Notes: generated from the sequence alone by a model not told the origin. Positions 25,441-34,436 are shown, counted from the first letter of the stretch. The stretch: DNA of 48,120 nucleotides from Rufibacter sediminis (GCF_014269285.1 NZ_JACOAF010000058.1:282221-330340); one strand, 5' to 3'. Made by a program: numbers and translations.

Positions 25441-26727
25441 ATGGACGCTTTAGGAAGACATATTCTGGTAGAGTTTTACAACTGCTCGCCGGAGTTGATG
25501 AACGATGTGGTACACATTGAGAACAGCATGGTAGCAGCGGCCGAGACCGCCGGGGCCACGGTCATCAACAGTACCTTTCACCACTTTTCTCCCTATGGCG
25601 TATCGGGTGTGGTAGTGATCCAGGAAAGCCACTTGGCCATCCATACCTGGCCCGAGTACGGTTATGCAGCCGTAGATTTGTTTACCTGTGGCGATTCCGT
25701 AGATCCCTGGGTTTCCTATAACTACCTGATTGACGCGTTCAAGGCCAGCCACGGCTCTTCCATGGAATGCCTCAGAGGCCAACAAAGCCTGCTCAAGCGC
25801 ACCGATTTCACCGTGGAAGCCCGCGACTCAGGTCAGCCGGTTGCTTCCATCCCGCGCATCACCCGCGATGTGTGGTTTACGGAGCGCGATGAAAACATTG
25901 CCCTTTCGCTAAAACACACCGGAAACCAGCTCTACAAAAAACAATCGCCTTACCAGAAGGTGGAGGTGTTTGAAACGCTGGCCTACGGCAACATGCTCAC
26001 CTTGGACGGCATGGTGATGTGCACCCAGAAAGACGAGTACGTGTACCACGAGATGATCACCCACGTGCCTTTCTTCAGCCATGGCAACGTAAAACGGGCG
26101 CTGGTGATTGGCGGCGGCGATGGTGGTACCGTGCGTGAACTGCTGCGCCACGACAGCATTGACGAAGTGGTGTTGGTAGAGATAGATGAACTGGTGATTG
26201 AGGCCTGCAAAGCCCACCTGCCGGAGACCGCCAGCGCCTTCGGTCATCCTAAACTGAAACTGTTGGTGGAAGACGGCATCAAATACATTCAAGAGTGCGC
26301 CAACGAAGCTTTTGACCTGATTATCGTGGATTCCGCTGATCCGGTGGGCCCGGGCGAAGGCCTGTTCACCGCCGAGTTCTATTCTGAAGTGCACCGTTGC
26401 CTCACCGCCGAAGGCGTGATGATCACCCAAAGTGAGTCCCCGCGCTTCAATACCAAAGTGTTCGTGGAGATCTTCGAGACCTACAAAGGCATTTTCGGGC
26501 AAGATAACGTGCATTGCTATCTGGCGGCCATTCCTACGTACCCCACCGGTACCTGGAGCTTCTCGTTTAGCACAAAAGGCAGCAACGTGCACCCTAAGAA
26601 ATTCAACCAGGAGGCCGCCGCCGCGTTTTCAAGGGAGCAAGGCCTGCGCTACTACAATGAAGACATCCACGTAGCCGCCTTTGCCTTGCCAAACTTCGTA
26701 AAAGATTTACTTTCCTCTAAAGCGTAG
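25441..26727 (+). CDS. speE: Fused S-adenosylmethionine decarboxylase - spermidine synthase
   Basis: A 428-residue bifunctional polyamine enzyme. Residues 1-120 are a prokaryotic AdoMet decarboxylase (SpeD). Self-cleavage is expected between E62 and S63 in [20 protein letters not shown] to give the pyruvoyl group, with H68 and C83 (DLFTCG) as processing and catalytic residues. Residues 140-428 are an aminopropyltransferase (SpeE): [20 protein letters not shown], the cofactor-binding [16 protein letters not shown] (222-237), and the catalytic aspartate segment [16 protein letters not shown]. The protein would make decarboxylated AdoMet and pass it to putrescine to form spermidine. After cleavage the first 62 residues become a separate beta chain, and the alpha chain stays fused to SpeE. 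Agmatinase follows after 4 bases. Confidence 0.95.
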   Translation: MDALGRHILVEFYNCSPELMNDVVHIENSMVAAAETAGATVINSTFHHFSPYGVSGVVVIQESHLAIHTWPEYGYAAVDLFTCGDSVDPWVSYNYLIDAFKASHGSSMECLRGQQSLLKRTDFTVEARDSGQPVASIPRITRDVWFTERDENIALSLKHTGNQLYKKQSPYQKVEVFETLAYGNMLTLDGMVMCTQKDEYVYHEMITHVPFFSHGNVKRALVIGGGDGGTVRELLRHDSIDEVVLVEIDELVIEACKAHLPETASAFGHPKLKLLVEDGIKYIQECANEAFDLIIVDSADPVGPGEGLFTAEFYSEVHRCLTAEGVMITQSESPRFNTKVFVEIFETYKGIFGQDNVHCYLAAIPTYPTGTWSFSFSTKGSNVHPKKFNQEAAAAFSREQGLRYYNEDIHVAAFALPNFVKDLLSSKA

Positions 26728-26731
26728 TACT

Positions 26732-27823
26732 ATGAGCATGAACATGCCCACCATGTGCGACTCCAAGCACAAGAAAATCACTTCTTTTGATCAGAACGGC
26801 GTTGGCGATGTAGGCAGTGGCCTGTTCGGACTTCCGTTCACCGAGGAAGAGTCTGAGGTAGTAATTTTCCCTATTCCGTGGGAGGTGACCGTTTCCTACA
26901 ACGCCGGTACCGCCGAAGGGCCTACCGCCGTAAGGGACGCTTCTCCGCAGCTGGATCTTTTTGACCCTGAGTTACCCAACGCCTGGCACCTGGGTATTCA
27001 CATGCCGGCGGTGCCCGAGGATTGGGCCCTGGAAAGCCAACGCCTGCGCGAAAAAACGGAAGCTTATATTGACTTCCTGGAGAACGGCAGCAAAGGCGAT
27101 TCTGCTATCCATGACGCCACTATTGAAGAAGTAAACCGCCGGGGCGAGGATCTCCTGCAGTGGTCAAAAAAAGAGACGTTGGCGTACCTGGAGAAAGGGA
27201 AGTTGGTGGGCGTACTGGGCGGTGACCACAGCACCCCGCTGGGTTTTATGCACGCTTTAGCCGAAAAGCACGAAGAATACGGCATTTTGCAGGTAGACGC
27301 GCACGCCGATTTACGCGATGCCTACGAAGGTTTCACGTACTCGCACGCGTCCATCATGTTCAACGCCCTCAAACTGCCGCAGGTGAAGAAACTGGTGCAG
27401 GTGGGCATCCGGGACCTTTGCCAGGCTGAGGCCGACCTGGTGGATCAGTCCAACGGACGCATCACCACGTTCTATGACAGCAAGATCAAAACCAAGATGT
27501 TTGAAGGAACTTCCTGGCGCAAGCAGTGCAAGAAAATCATCGCGCAGCTGCCCCAGAAAGTGTACATCAGCTTTGACATTGACGGGCTGGACCCTAAACT
27601 TTGTCCGGCCACTGGTACCCCGGTGCCCGGAGGTTTTGAGTTTGAAGAAGCCGTGTACCTGATCAAAGCGCTGGTGAAATCCGGCCGCGAGATCATTGGC
27701 TTTGACCTGTGCGAAGTGGCCCCCGGCGACAGTGAGTGGAACGGGAACGTAGGCGCCAGGCTGCTCTACAAACTCTGTAACTGGATGGCCGTATCTCAGA
27801 AAAGATTAGAAGCCTCACTATAA
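26732..27823 (+). CDS. speB: Agmatinase / ureohydrolase family protein
   Basis: A 363-residue ureohydrolase (arginase-agmatinase-formimidoylglutamase family). Binuclear Mn2+ ligands are visible: H in LGGDHSTPLGF, D-H-D in QVDAHADLRDAYEG, and D-D in ISFDIDGLDPKLCP. The N-terminal 30 residues are an extension, and an insertion of about 50 residues (ENGSKGDSAIHDATIEEVNR region) precedes the metal-binding core. Agmatinase, making putrescine and urea, is the best call because the gene directly follows the SpeD-SpeE fusion, which needs putrescine. Arginase or another guanidino-hydrolase cannot be excluded by sequence alone. The start could be any of three closely spaced ATGs at the N-terminus (M1, M3, M5). 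Confidence 0.87.
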   Translation: MSMNMPTMCDSKHKKITSFDQNGVGDVGSGLFGLPFTEEESEVVIFPIPWEVTVSYNAGTAEGPTAVRDASPQLDLFDPELPNAWHLGIHMPAVPEDWALESQRLREKTEAYIDFLENGSKGDSAIHDATIEEVNRRGEDLLQWSKKETLAYLEKGKLVGVLGGDHSTPLGFMHALAEKHEEYGILQVDAHADLRDAYEGFTYSHASIMFNALKLPQVKKLVQVGIRDLCQAEADLVDQSNGRITTFYDSKIKTKMFEGTSWRKQCKKIIAQLPQKVYISFDIDGLDPKLCPATGTPVPGGFEFEEAVYLIKALVKSGREIIGFDLCEVAPGDSEWNGNVGARLLYKLCNWMAVSQKRLEASL

Positions 27824-27832
27824 CTTATCACT

Positions 27833-28165
27833 ATGGGATTCATCCTCAAGATTATCATCACCGGCATCGTAGCCCTGGTGCTGGCGCAGTTTTTCCCGGG
27901 CGTCACCATTGACGGCATCTCCAGCGCCATTTTACTTGCATTAGTGCTGGCGATATTAAACGCCGTGGTTCGGCCCATTCTGGTGCTTTTGACCATTCCC
28001 ATCACATTCCTGACGCTGGGGTTGTTTTTGCTGGTCATCAACGCTATCATCCTGTACATGGCCGATTACCTGCTGGACGGGTTTAATATCAGCGGCTTGC
28101 TGACCGCCATTTTGTTCAGTTTGGTGCTGTCTATTGTGACGGCCATCATAGATGCCATCTTCTAG
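27833..28165 (+). CDS. Small four-helix membrane protein, phage holin family 4-like
   Basis: A 110-residue, almost wholly hydrophobic protein with about four transmembrane helices. It matches the family called mycobacterial 4-TMS phage holin (superfamily IV), with the pattern VRPILVLLTIPITFLTLGLF around residues 45-65 and LNAVVRP just before it. Members are widespread in bacteria far from any prophage, and the name does not prove holin function. It follows agmatinase by 9 bases, so it is probably the last gene of the polyamine operon, and a terminator follows. Confidence 0.85.
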   Translation: MGFILKIIITGIVALVLAQFFPGVTIDGISSAILLALVLAILNAVVRPILVLLTIPITFLTLGLFLLVINAIILYMADYLLDGFNISGLLTAILFSLVLSIVTAIIDAIF

Positions 28166-28195
28166 GTTGAGTTCTTTATTGCTAACCATTTTAGA

Positions 28196-28223
28196 TAGCC
28201 CGGAAGTTTTCCGGGCTATTTTT
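28196..28223 (+). terminator. Intrinsic terminator after the polyamine operon
   Basis: Perfect 10-bp stem TAGCCCGGAA / TTCCGGGCTA (28196-28205 with 28209-28218), 3-base loop, followed by TTTTTG. Confidence 0.92.
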
Positions 28224-28290
28224 GTTTATAGACACACGTGAGAAAGGAAAAAAGGCGTTTTTGGCGTATTTTTGTCAAAACGATTAGGAA

Positions 28291-30423
28291 ATGGGAGTAA
28301 AGGAAGCACGCGAGGCGCTGAAGCTGTATTTTGGTTATGATCAGTTCCGGCCCGGTCAGGAAGACATCATCACCAGCGTTCTGGATAAGCGGGACACGGT
28401 GGTGCTCATGCCCACTGGCGGCGGCAAATCGGTGTGCTACCAGGTGCCCGGCTTGGTGATGCCCGGCCTGAGCGTGGTGGTTTCTCCCTTGATTGCTTTG
28501 ATGAAAGACCAGGTGGAGGCGCTGCTCGGCAACGGCGTGAATGCCGGTTACCTGAACAGTTCCCAGTCGGCTAAAGAGCAGCAGTTGATTGAGCAGCAGT
28601 GCTTTGACGGCCGCCTGAAAATGCTGTACGTCTCGCCGGAGAAACTGCTCTCGGCGGGATTTTTCTCGTTCCTGAAACGGCTGCAGATCAATCTGTTCGC
28701 CATTGATGAGGCGCACTGTATCTCGGCCTGGGGCCATGATTTCCGGCCCGAGTACCTGCAACTCAAAAACCTGAAACTGCAGTTTCCTGAAGTCCCCATC
28801 ATTGCACTGACTGCCACCGCAGATCGGCTGACCCAGCGTGATATTCTTACGCAGCTGTACCTGCAGGATCCCAAGGTGTTCATTTCCTCCTTTGACCGGC
28901 CCAACATCTATCTGCAGGTGCAGCCCGGCCAAAAACGGATAGAAGCCATTCTGGATTATCTGGAGGAACGTCCTTTTCAGCCGGGCATCATCTACTGCCT
29001 CAGCCGGAAAGCCTGTGAATCTTTGGCGGCCAAACTGAAGGAGAAAGGCTACAACGCTGATTATTACCACGCGGGTTTATCGGCTAGGGACCGGGAACAG
29101 GTGCAGGAGAAGTTTCTGCAGGACAACATCCAGATCATGTGCGCCACCATTGCGTTCGGGATGGGCATTGACAAGTCCAACGTGCGCTGGGTGATTCATT
29201 ACAACCTTCCCAAAAACCTGGAAAGCTACTACCAGGAAATTGGTCGCGGCGGCCGCGATGGCGCACCCGCCGAGGCGCTGTTATTTTACAGCTTAGCCGA
29301 TGTCATGACGCTGCGCGATATCGTGACCCAGGGTGAGAACAGCAAGGAGCAGGCTTTGTCCCTTGCCAAGCTGGACCGCATGCAGCAGTTCGCGGAAAGC
29401 ACCAGTTGCCGCCGTAAAACGTTGATGCACTACTTTGGGGAGGAATATTCCCGCAACTGCGGCAATTGTGATATCTGCGATAATCCGCCTACCTCGTTCA
29501 ACGGCACTGAACTGGCCCAGAAAATCTTATCGGCGGTAGCCAGAACCAAGGAAACAGTTGCCTCGGCGCAGGTGGTGGACATTCTACGCGGTTCCCGTAA
29601 CCAACTGACCTTGACCAGAGGCTATGACCAACTGAAAACCTTCGGCGCGGGGCGCGATGTGCCCTCGCAGGATTGGCAACGGTACATCCATCAGCTCATC
29701 AATCAGGGAATTCTGGAAATCGCCTATGATGAACACGGAGCCCTCAAGTTGACCAACGCCAGCCAGGAGGTGCTTTTTAAGGGCAAAAAAGTAGAACTGG
29801 TCAAATTCCAAGCACCACTGCCCAAAGAGGAGAAAGAGAAACGGCAGAAGAAATCCAGAAGTGGCGTGGAGACGGCATTGTTCGAGCACTTGCGGCATCT
29901 CCGGAAACAATTGGCCAACGAGCGCAATATTCCGCCGTATGTAGTGTTTACGGACAATACCTTACAGGAAATTGTGGAGCAACGGCCTACCAACCGTCCG
30001 GCTTTCCTGGCTATTTCTGGGGTGGCGCAGGCCAAGTACGAGCAGTACGGGGAGATCTTCATCAACGCCATTCTGAGCTTTCTGGCCCAGCAGGCAGAGC
30101 AGCAACAGGTAAAACTAAAGGGCACCACGCACCTGGTCACCTATGAGTTGCTCCGGCAGGGGAAAACCCCGGAGGAAATCTCGGAGCAGCGGCAGGTGCA
30201 GATCAACACCATCTATTCGCATCTGGCAACGCTTTACCAGCAGGGTTATGAAGTGGATCTGAAGCCTTACCTATCAGAGTGGGAGTATAGCCGGGTGCGG
30301 GAAGGAATTTTGCAGACCAAGCAAACCGCCGCCCTGAAACCCATCTTTGACTACCTGGAAGGCGAGATCGATTACCTGAAAATCAGGCTCGGAATTGGTC
30401 GGTTCAACAAGGAAAATAGCTAA
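28291..30423 (+). CDS. recQ: ATP-dependent DNA helicase RecQ
   Basis: A 710-residue 3'-5' helicase of superfamily 2. Motif 0 is YFGYDQFRPGQEDII (13-27), Walker A MPTGGGKSVCYQVP (40-53), and the DEAH box is at 139-142 in LFAIDEAHCISAWGHDFRPEY-type context, followed by ALTATAD. The second RecA domain has MCATIAFGMGIDKSNVRWVI and QEIGRGGRDG. The RQC zinc site is formed by the cysteines of CRRKTLMHYFGE and CGNCDICDNPP (about 371-399), followed by a winged helix. An HRDC domain (about 535-600) and a C-terminal HTH domain (about 610-700, GKTPEEISEQRQVQINTIYS) complete it. It resolves recombination intermediates. A TATTTTTG box upstream resembles a Bacteroidota -7 element. Confidence 0.96.
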   Translation: MGVKEAREALKLYFGYDQFRPGQEDIITSVLDKRDTVVLMPTGGGKSVCYQVPGLVMPGLSVVVSPLIALMKDQVEALLGNGVNAGYLNSSQSAKEQQLIEQQCFDGRLKMLYVSPEKLLSAGFFSFLKRLQINLFAIDEAHCISAWGHDFRPEYLQLKNLKLQFPEVPIIALTATADRLTQRDILTQLYLQDPKVFISSFDRPNIYLQVQPGQKRIEAILDYLEERPFQPGIIYCLSRKACESLAAKLKEKGYNADYYHAGLSARDREQVQEKFLQDNIQIMCATIAFGMGIDKSNVRWVIHYNLPKNLESYYQEIGRGGRDGAPAEALLFYSLADVMTLRDIVTQGENSKEQALSLAKLDRMQQFAESTSCRRKTLMHYFGEEYSRNCGNCDICDNPPTSFNGTELAQKILSAVARTKETVASAQVVDILRGSRNQLTLTRGYDQLKTFGAGRDVPSQDWQRYIHQLINQGILEIAYDEHGALKLTNASQEVLFKGKKVELVKFQAPLPKEEKEKRQKKSRSGVETALFEHLRHLRKQLANERNIPPYVVFTDNTLQEIVEQRPTNRPAFLAISGVAQAKYEQYGEIFINAILSFLAQQAEQQQVKLKGTTHLVTYELLRQGKTPEEISEQRQVQINTIYSHLATLYQQGYEVDLKPYLSEWEYSRVREGILQTKQTAALKPIFDYLEGEIDYLKIRLGIGRFNKENS

Positions 30424-30459
30424 AGCTGATCTAGTAGCTGCAACGTCTGCTAAACAGCG

Positions 30460-30502
30460 CCAGCCTGTTTTTGTTCTAATTTCTGAAAAGAAGCCCCGAA
30501 AT
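30460..30502. repeat. Decayed palindrome-family copy after recQ
   Basis: CAGCCTGTTTTTGTTCTAAT then TTCTGAAAAGAAGCCCCGAAA keeps the outline of the recurrent palindrome but with many mismatches. Confidence 0.4.
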
Positions 30503-30528
30503 AGATCAACTATTCTGAATATTATATT

Positions 30529-30573
30529 TATCAAAGAAAAAGGCCCGCATATAGCGGGCCTTTTTCTTTGATA
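30529..30573. terminator. Bidirectional intrinsic terminator between recQ and the S8 protease gene
   Basis: Perfect 20-bp stem (30529-30548 with 30554-30573, core AAAAAGGCCCGC) with loop ATATA. The A-rich left arm and T-rich right arm provide U-tracts in both directions, fitting two convergent genes. Confidence 0.93.
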
Positions 30574-30585
30574 AAAGAGCTGAGA

Positions 30586-31755
30586 TTATTTCATAGCGAT
30601 AGGATCTGGCGTGCCGTCTGGGTCGTTGGTCACGAAGCCTTGTGAGTTCACAATGCCGCCGTTTACGGCCAGAATACCAGCTACGTGAGGAGCCGCGTAA
30701 GACGTTCCGTTGCCGGTGGCGTATCCGCTGCCTTTCCAGGTGGTTCTGATGTCAGTACCAGGAGCAGTGAAGTTTACTGAGGCTCCAAAGTTGGAGGTAG
30801 GGTTGAAGCTTCCGTAAGAATTCATGTTGGAAACCACGTACACATTTGGCGCGATGATGCGGGCCGGAGAATCTACTTTGCAGTCAATGTAGCTGTTACC
30901 GGAGGCCACGGCAATAAAAATACCACGGGCGGCTGTTTTCTTCACCAGGTCATCTAACATGCTAGAGGCAGCTACGCGTAAGCTCATGTTCACCACATCA
31001 CCTGGCTGCGCGTTCTGGAACACGTAGTTCATGGCAGAGTAGATACGGGTAAGCGTTCCGTAACCGGTGTTGTCAAATACCCGCAGGGCTACGATAGTGG
31101 CATTGGCAGCAACACCAACTACGCCTTCGTTATTGTCTTTGGCACCAATCACGCCGGCTACGCCTGTTCCGTGACCGTAACCATCTTCAAAAGAAGCATC
31201 GCCGGAGATGAAAGACTTGCTGCGTACCATGTCCACGTTCAGGTCTGGGTGGTTGGTCTGCACGCCTGAGTCAATTACCCAAACAGTTTTGCCAGTACCA
31301 TCACCGTACCCTACGCGGGCTACTCCCCAAGGAATAACTTGGGTGGATGTAGTAGTAGTGGTAGTAACTGTAGACGATGTTGCGGTTTTGCCAAGCGATA
31401 CCGCTTGCTCAGGTTCTATAAAGGCAACATTCAGGTCGGCACGCAGGAGATTGATTTCTTCCTTGCTGAATGACCCGGAAAAGCCGTTCAAGGCTCCCTG
31501 GAACATTTCACGGGCGCGGCCGATTTCCATTCCATTTCTCCCCAAAATTCTTTCGCGTAATTCACTAACCGATTGTCCTTTTTTGTCTTTCAGGATAACA
31601 ATGAACTTACCCGGAATAACTTTAGAGGAAGAGGTAGGCTCTACCGCTAAATTGGCGGCTTCTTCCACCATCATGTCTTGCTGGCAACCCGAGATAGAAA
31701 AAACGGAAGCCAATGCAAAAAAGGACACTGCTTTCTTAAACGTAGCTGAATTCAT
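30586..31755 (-). CDS. S8 (subtilisin-like) serine protease, lipoprotein
   Basis: A 389-residue lipoprotein protease. The lipobox is at C24 (FALASVFSISGC). An inhibitor-I9-type propeptide follows (about 47-117, GKFIVILKDKKGQSVSEL ... NVAFIEPEQAVSL), then a Thr/Ser-rich linker (125-138) and the peptidase S8 domain with an intact triad: D162 (VIDSGVQTNHPDLN), H195 (GYGHGTGVAGVIGA) and S352 (NGTSYAAPHVAG). It resembles the proteinase K/aqualysin branch. There is no T9SS C-terminal domain; the protein ends soon after the catalytic serine. The ATG at 31755 is chosen because it starts the signal peptide; the frame extends upstream to 31866. A promoter match lies 80 bases upstream. Confidence 0.92.
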   Translation of the reverse strand: MNSATFKKAVSFFALASVFSISGCQQDMMVEEAANLAVEPTSSSKVIPGKFIVILKDKKGQSVSELRERILGRNGMEIGRAREMFQGALNGFSGSFSKEEINLLRADLNVAFIEPEQAVSLGKTATSSTVTTTTTTSTQVIPWGVARVGYGDGTGKTVWVIDSGVQTNHPDLNVDMVRSKSFISGDASFEDGYGHGTGVAGVIGAKDNNEGVVGVAANATIVALRVFDNTGYGTLTRIYSAMNYVFQNAQPGDVVNMSLRVAASSMLDDLVKKTAARGIFIAVASGNSYIDCKVDSPARIIAPNVYVVSNMNSYGSFNPTSNFGASVNFTAPGTDIRTTWKGSGYATGNGTSYAAPHVAGILAVNGGIVNSQGFVTNDPDGTPDPIAMK

Positions 31756-31834
31756 AAATTTAATTAGTAAAAAATGCTCATAAGTTGGTTTAAACTGGAC
31801 AATACCAATAATAGATCTGCTGATATTAACGCTA

Positions 31835-31868
31835 CAAAGGTAGTATATAATCCAACTTATCTCCAAAA
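31835..31868 (-). promoter_or_regulatory. Bacteroidota-type promoter for the S8 protease gene
   Basis: On the minus strand TACCTTTG (31835-31842) is an exact match to the -7 element TAnnTTTG. TTTG at 31864-31867 lies 21 bases upstream as the -33 element. This would give a leader of about 70 bases. Confidence 0.6.
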
Positions 31869-32039
31869 TTTACTATAAATAAATATGGGTGGGTAAGTGC
31901 TTTGGATTGAGCCGAATGGCCCCTCATGCCTTTATATAAAAGATGTGCGCGGCACCTTACCAAAAATAATGATAACAATCATTTTCTGAAGAGAAAAAAA
32001 TGGGCGCGAAAGAAATTAAGATGCCAATAATTTTAGTTG

Positions 32040-32068
32040 TTTGCTAAAGAATTAGTACTTTTACTTTG
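32040..32068 (+). promoter_or_regulatory. Putative promoter for the S24 regulator gene
   Basis: TTTG/TTG at 32040-32043 and TACTTTG at 32062-32068 (one base short of TAnnTTTG) are spaced by 18 bases and end 23 bases before the ATG. It is a near match to the Bacteroidota consensus. Confidence 0.45.
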
Positions 32069-32091
32069 TAAAACAACCTATCCACTTTCCT

Positions 32092-32853
32092 ATGCTGAGC
32101 ACTAACCTGAAATATCTAAGAAAGCAACTCAATCTGACCCAGGTACAGCTGGCCGAAAAGCTGGAGATAAAGCGATCCTTGATAGGTGCCTATGAAGAAG
32201 GGAGAGCGGAGCCTAAGCTGGCCACGTTGATGAAGATGGCGCAGGTGTTCCAATTGTCAGTAGATGAGTTAATCAATCCTGATCTGCCCAACACATTCAA
32301 GTCTGGTTCTTCCAAGCGCCAGTCCAACGTAAAAGTGCTGTCTATCACCGTTGATTCACAGGACCGCGAGAACATAGAGCTGGTGCCGTACAAAGCGAGC
32401 GCCGGTTACCTGAATGGCTACTCTGACCCAGAGTTCATGGAAGAACTTCCTAAGTTCAGGTTGCCCATGATCCAAAGCCCTGGTACGTACAGAGCTTTTG
32501 AAATCAAAGGTGATTCCATGCTTCCTATTCCGTCCGGGACGGTAATTGTGGGTAGGTACGTGGAGCAGTGGCAGGAGATCAAAGACGGAACGCCTTGCAT
32601 TGTGGTGAGCCTGCAGGAAGGGATCGTCTTCAAGCGGATCTACCATCAGCAGAAACAAACGGCCTTGCGCCTGCACTCTGACAACCCCAGCTACGCGCCC
32701 TATGATGTGGCCTTAGATGAGATTGTAGAACTCTGGGAAGCGAAAGCTTACATCAGCACTACCTTCCCGATGGCGGAGATCTCTCTGGATAAACTGACGT
32801 CCCTGGTTCTGGACCTGCAACAGGAAGTAAAGAAACTGAAGACTAGCAAGTAA
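32092..32853 (+). CDS. XRE/LexA-type transcriptional regulator with S24 self-cleaving domain
   Basis: A 253-residue repressor-like protein. Residues 4-62 are a Cro/CI helix-turn-helix (LRKQLNLTQVQLAEKLEIKR and SLIGAYEEGRAEPKLATL). The C-terminal half is a peptidase S24 (LexA/UmuD/CI) fold. It has a likely scissile A104-G105 bond in KASAGYLNGY, nucleophile S142 in IKGDSMLPIPSG and general base K181 in GIVFKRIY. All parts needed for RecA-stimulated self-cleavage are therefore present. A coiled-coil tail (KLTSLVLDLQQEVKKLK) ends the protein. No prophage genes flank it, so it appears to be a chromosomal regulator. Its targets are unknown. A promoter-like pair lies just upstream, and a perfect 23-bp hairpin follows the stop. 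Confidence 0.93.
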   Translation: MLSTNLKYLRKQLNLTQVQLAEKLEIKRSLIGAYEEGRAEPKLATLMKMAQVFQLSVDELINPDLPNTFKSGSSKRQSNVKVLSITVDSQDRENIELVPYKASAGYLNGYSDPEFMEELPKFRLPMIQSPGTYRAFEIKGDSMLPIPSGTVIVGRYVEQWQEIKDGTPCIVVSLQEGIVFKRIYHQQKQTALRLHSDNPSYAPYDVALDEIVELWEAKAYISTTFPMAEISLDKLTSLVLDLQQEVKKLKTSK

Positions 32854-32870
32854 TCTATCATTGGTCAGGA

Positions 32871-32920
32871 TAAGGCTGTTTAGGGGCTGTTTTCAGGAAA
32901 ACAGCCCCTAAACAGCCTTA
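32871..32920. repeat. Palindrome-family copy with perfect 23-bp arms
   Basis: Left arm 32871-32893 and right arm 32898-32920 are exact reverse complements around CAGG. The core is GGGGCTGTTTTC. It lies 18 bases after the regulator stop codon and probably doubles as a terminator. It is one of the two cleanest members of the family. Confidence 0.92.
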
Positions 32921-32998
32921 TTATTTATATAGGAAACGCAGAATAAACCTCAGGGGCAAGGGTACGTATTTATCAAGTGAACATCAACTCCCTATCTC

Positions 32999-33715
32999 AT
33001 GATCAAAGTGATTTCCGCCTCAGATAGACACCACGCCTCCCACGGTTGGCTCGATTCTTACTTCCTCTTTTCTTTCTCAGACTACTATGATATGGATAAC
33101 GTGCAATGGGGACCCCTTCGGGTTTTCAACGACGACTATATCAAAGCCAACAGCGGTTTCCCGGAGCACTCGCACTCAGAGATGGAGATTGTCACCATTG
33201 TGCTGGAAGGGGAGGTGACCCACAAAGACAGCTTGGGCAATGACACGGTCATAAGAGCCGGCGAGGTGCAACGCATGACCACCGGCACGGGCGTAAGCCA
33301 TTCTGAGCACAACAGCACCGACCAGGACCTGCACCTTTACCAGCTCTGGTTTTTCCCGAACAAGAAAGGGCTTACCCCCAGCTACGAGCAGAAGGCCATT
33401 GACTTCACCGACGAAAAGAACGAACTGATTCCGTTGGTAACCGGGCAGAAGGTGCTGGAAGACGTGGTGTATATCAATTCCAATTCCACCATCTACTACG
33501 CCAACCTGAAGGAAGGAAAAGAAATAGACTTCAAGACATTCCCCATCCGGAAGGGGCTGATCTACGTGACCACCGGTGAACTGTTTGTCAACGGAATACA
33601 AGTCCAGAAAAATGACCAAGTACGTTCCTCTGATGTGGATGCCTTGCGCATCAAAGCCTCCGCTGACAGTACTTTTATCTTAATCGATTTACCGGGGGTA
33701 GAGGCGAATTATTAA
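32999..33715 (+). CDS. Pirin family protein (bicupin)
   Basis: A 238-residue bicupin of the pirin/YhhW type. The N-terminal cupin carries the metal-binding residues of the family: HASHGWLDSYFLFSFSDYYD at the start, then GFPEHSHSEMEIVTIVLEGE (two histidines and a glutamate) and VSHSEHNSTDQDLHLYQLWF. The C-terminal cupin is weaker. E. coli YhhW cleaves quercetin in vitro, while the cellular role in bacteria is unsettled. The protein is cytoplasmic and monocistronic, with a terminator just after it. Confidence 0.92.
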   Translation: MIKVISASDRHHASHGWLDSYFLFSFSDYYDMDNVQWGPLRVFNDDYIKANSGFPEHSHSEMEIVTIVLEGEVTHKDSLGNDTVIRAGEVQRMTTGTGVSHSEHNSTDQDLHLYQLWFFPNKKGLTPSYEQKAIDFTDEKNELIPLVTGQKVLEDVVYINSNSTIYYANLKEGKEIDFKTFPIRKGLIYVTTGELFVNGIQVQKNDQVRSSDVDALRIKASADSTFILIDLPGVEANY

Positions 33716-33729
33716 TTAATCAACTTCAT

Positions 33730-33772
33730 AAACGTAAAGGCGCATCCATACGGTGCGCCTTTACGTTTTAGG
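33730..33772 (+). terminator. Intrinsic terminator after the pirin gene
   Basis: Perfect 15-bp stem AAACGTAAAGGCGCA / TGCGCCTTTACGTTT (33730-33744 with 33754-33768), 9-base loop, followed by TA. It overlaps the next palindrome. Confidence 0.88.
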
Positions 33773-33803
33773 CCCTTTTCACGAAAACAGGCCAAAAACC
33801 CAT
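33764..33803. repeat. Palindrome-family copy next to the pirin terminator
   Basis: CGTTTTAGGCCCTTTTCACG then AAAACAGGCCAAAAACC is an imperfect member of the family, sharing its first bases with the end of the pirin terminator stem. Confidence 0.7.
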
Positions 33804-34436
33804 GTTGTAGAATTTGGTCTTATCTCATACCAGCTTTTCAAGCAATCACCTTCCAGCTTTTCAAGCAATCACTTTCAAGCTTTCAATAAGCTCCTCAAAC
33901 TTTAAATAATTACCTCCAGTTTTCAATTAAACTCCTAAAGCAAAGATCAGGCTTTCTAAAACAGATCAGACAATTCAGCTGAATTCTGACAACCCAGCCG
34001 CCATTGTTGGTGTTCTCACCAACAATCCAGCCTCAGGCACCTTACAAGTTGCGAATAATGTCTGCAAGAGCAGCGGTTGCACAATTAGCTTTACTGAAAA
34101 AGCTTTATAGATTGAAATACTTTCCTGCTAATCCAGTCTCACTAGAATAAGTCTTTAATCTATTGCAAAGAAGGAAACTTGCGCCTCTCTAAAATGGTAA
34201 GTCTCTGTTTCAAGGCTCCTTTATCAAAAACACTCCTATAACGCCAGTTTAAGCGGATGCTTGCACCAGGCAATATCCCGTTCAACCACTAAGATTTAGT
34301 AACTCTATGCAGGCTCAATATCAGGTGCTAATCGATAGAAATTGCTCCGTACTTGCCGCTTGATCTATAATCCGTATTTGACGTAAGACTGGAAACATGT
34401 GCGGGTATTCACCTTGCCGCAAGAAGAAGCTGCCTT
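33804..34436. other. 630-base AT-rich gap without a recognisable gene
   Basis: Apart from the short tandem repeat at its left end, no coding frame, RNA gene or palindrome of the common family is seen. Its composition differs from the flanking genes. It could be a decayed gene or a long leader of the phospholipase-like gene. Confidence 0.55.
33830..33945. repeat. Decaying 20-23 bp tandem repeat
   Basis: CCAGCTTTTCAAGCAATCAC occurs twice in a row at a 23-base spacing (starting about 33831 and 33854). Three or four progressively diverged copies of 20-22 bases follow, ending in CTCCT- or CCTC-like words (about 33877-33945). Confidence 0.65.

Noticed and set aside
27833..28165. Evidence of a prophage from the holin-like protein
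   Set aside because: No other phage genes are near, and this membrane family is common in ordinary chromosomal operons.
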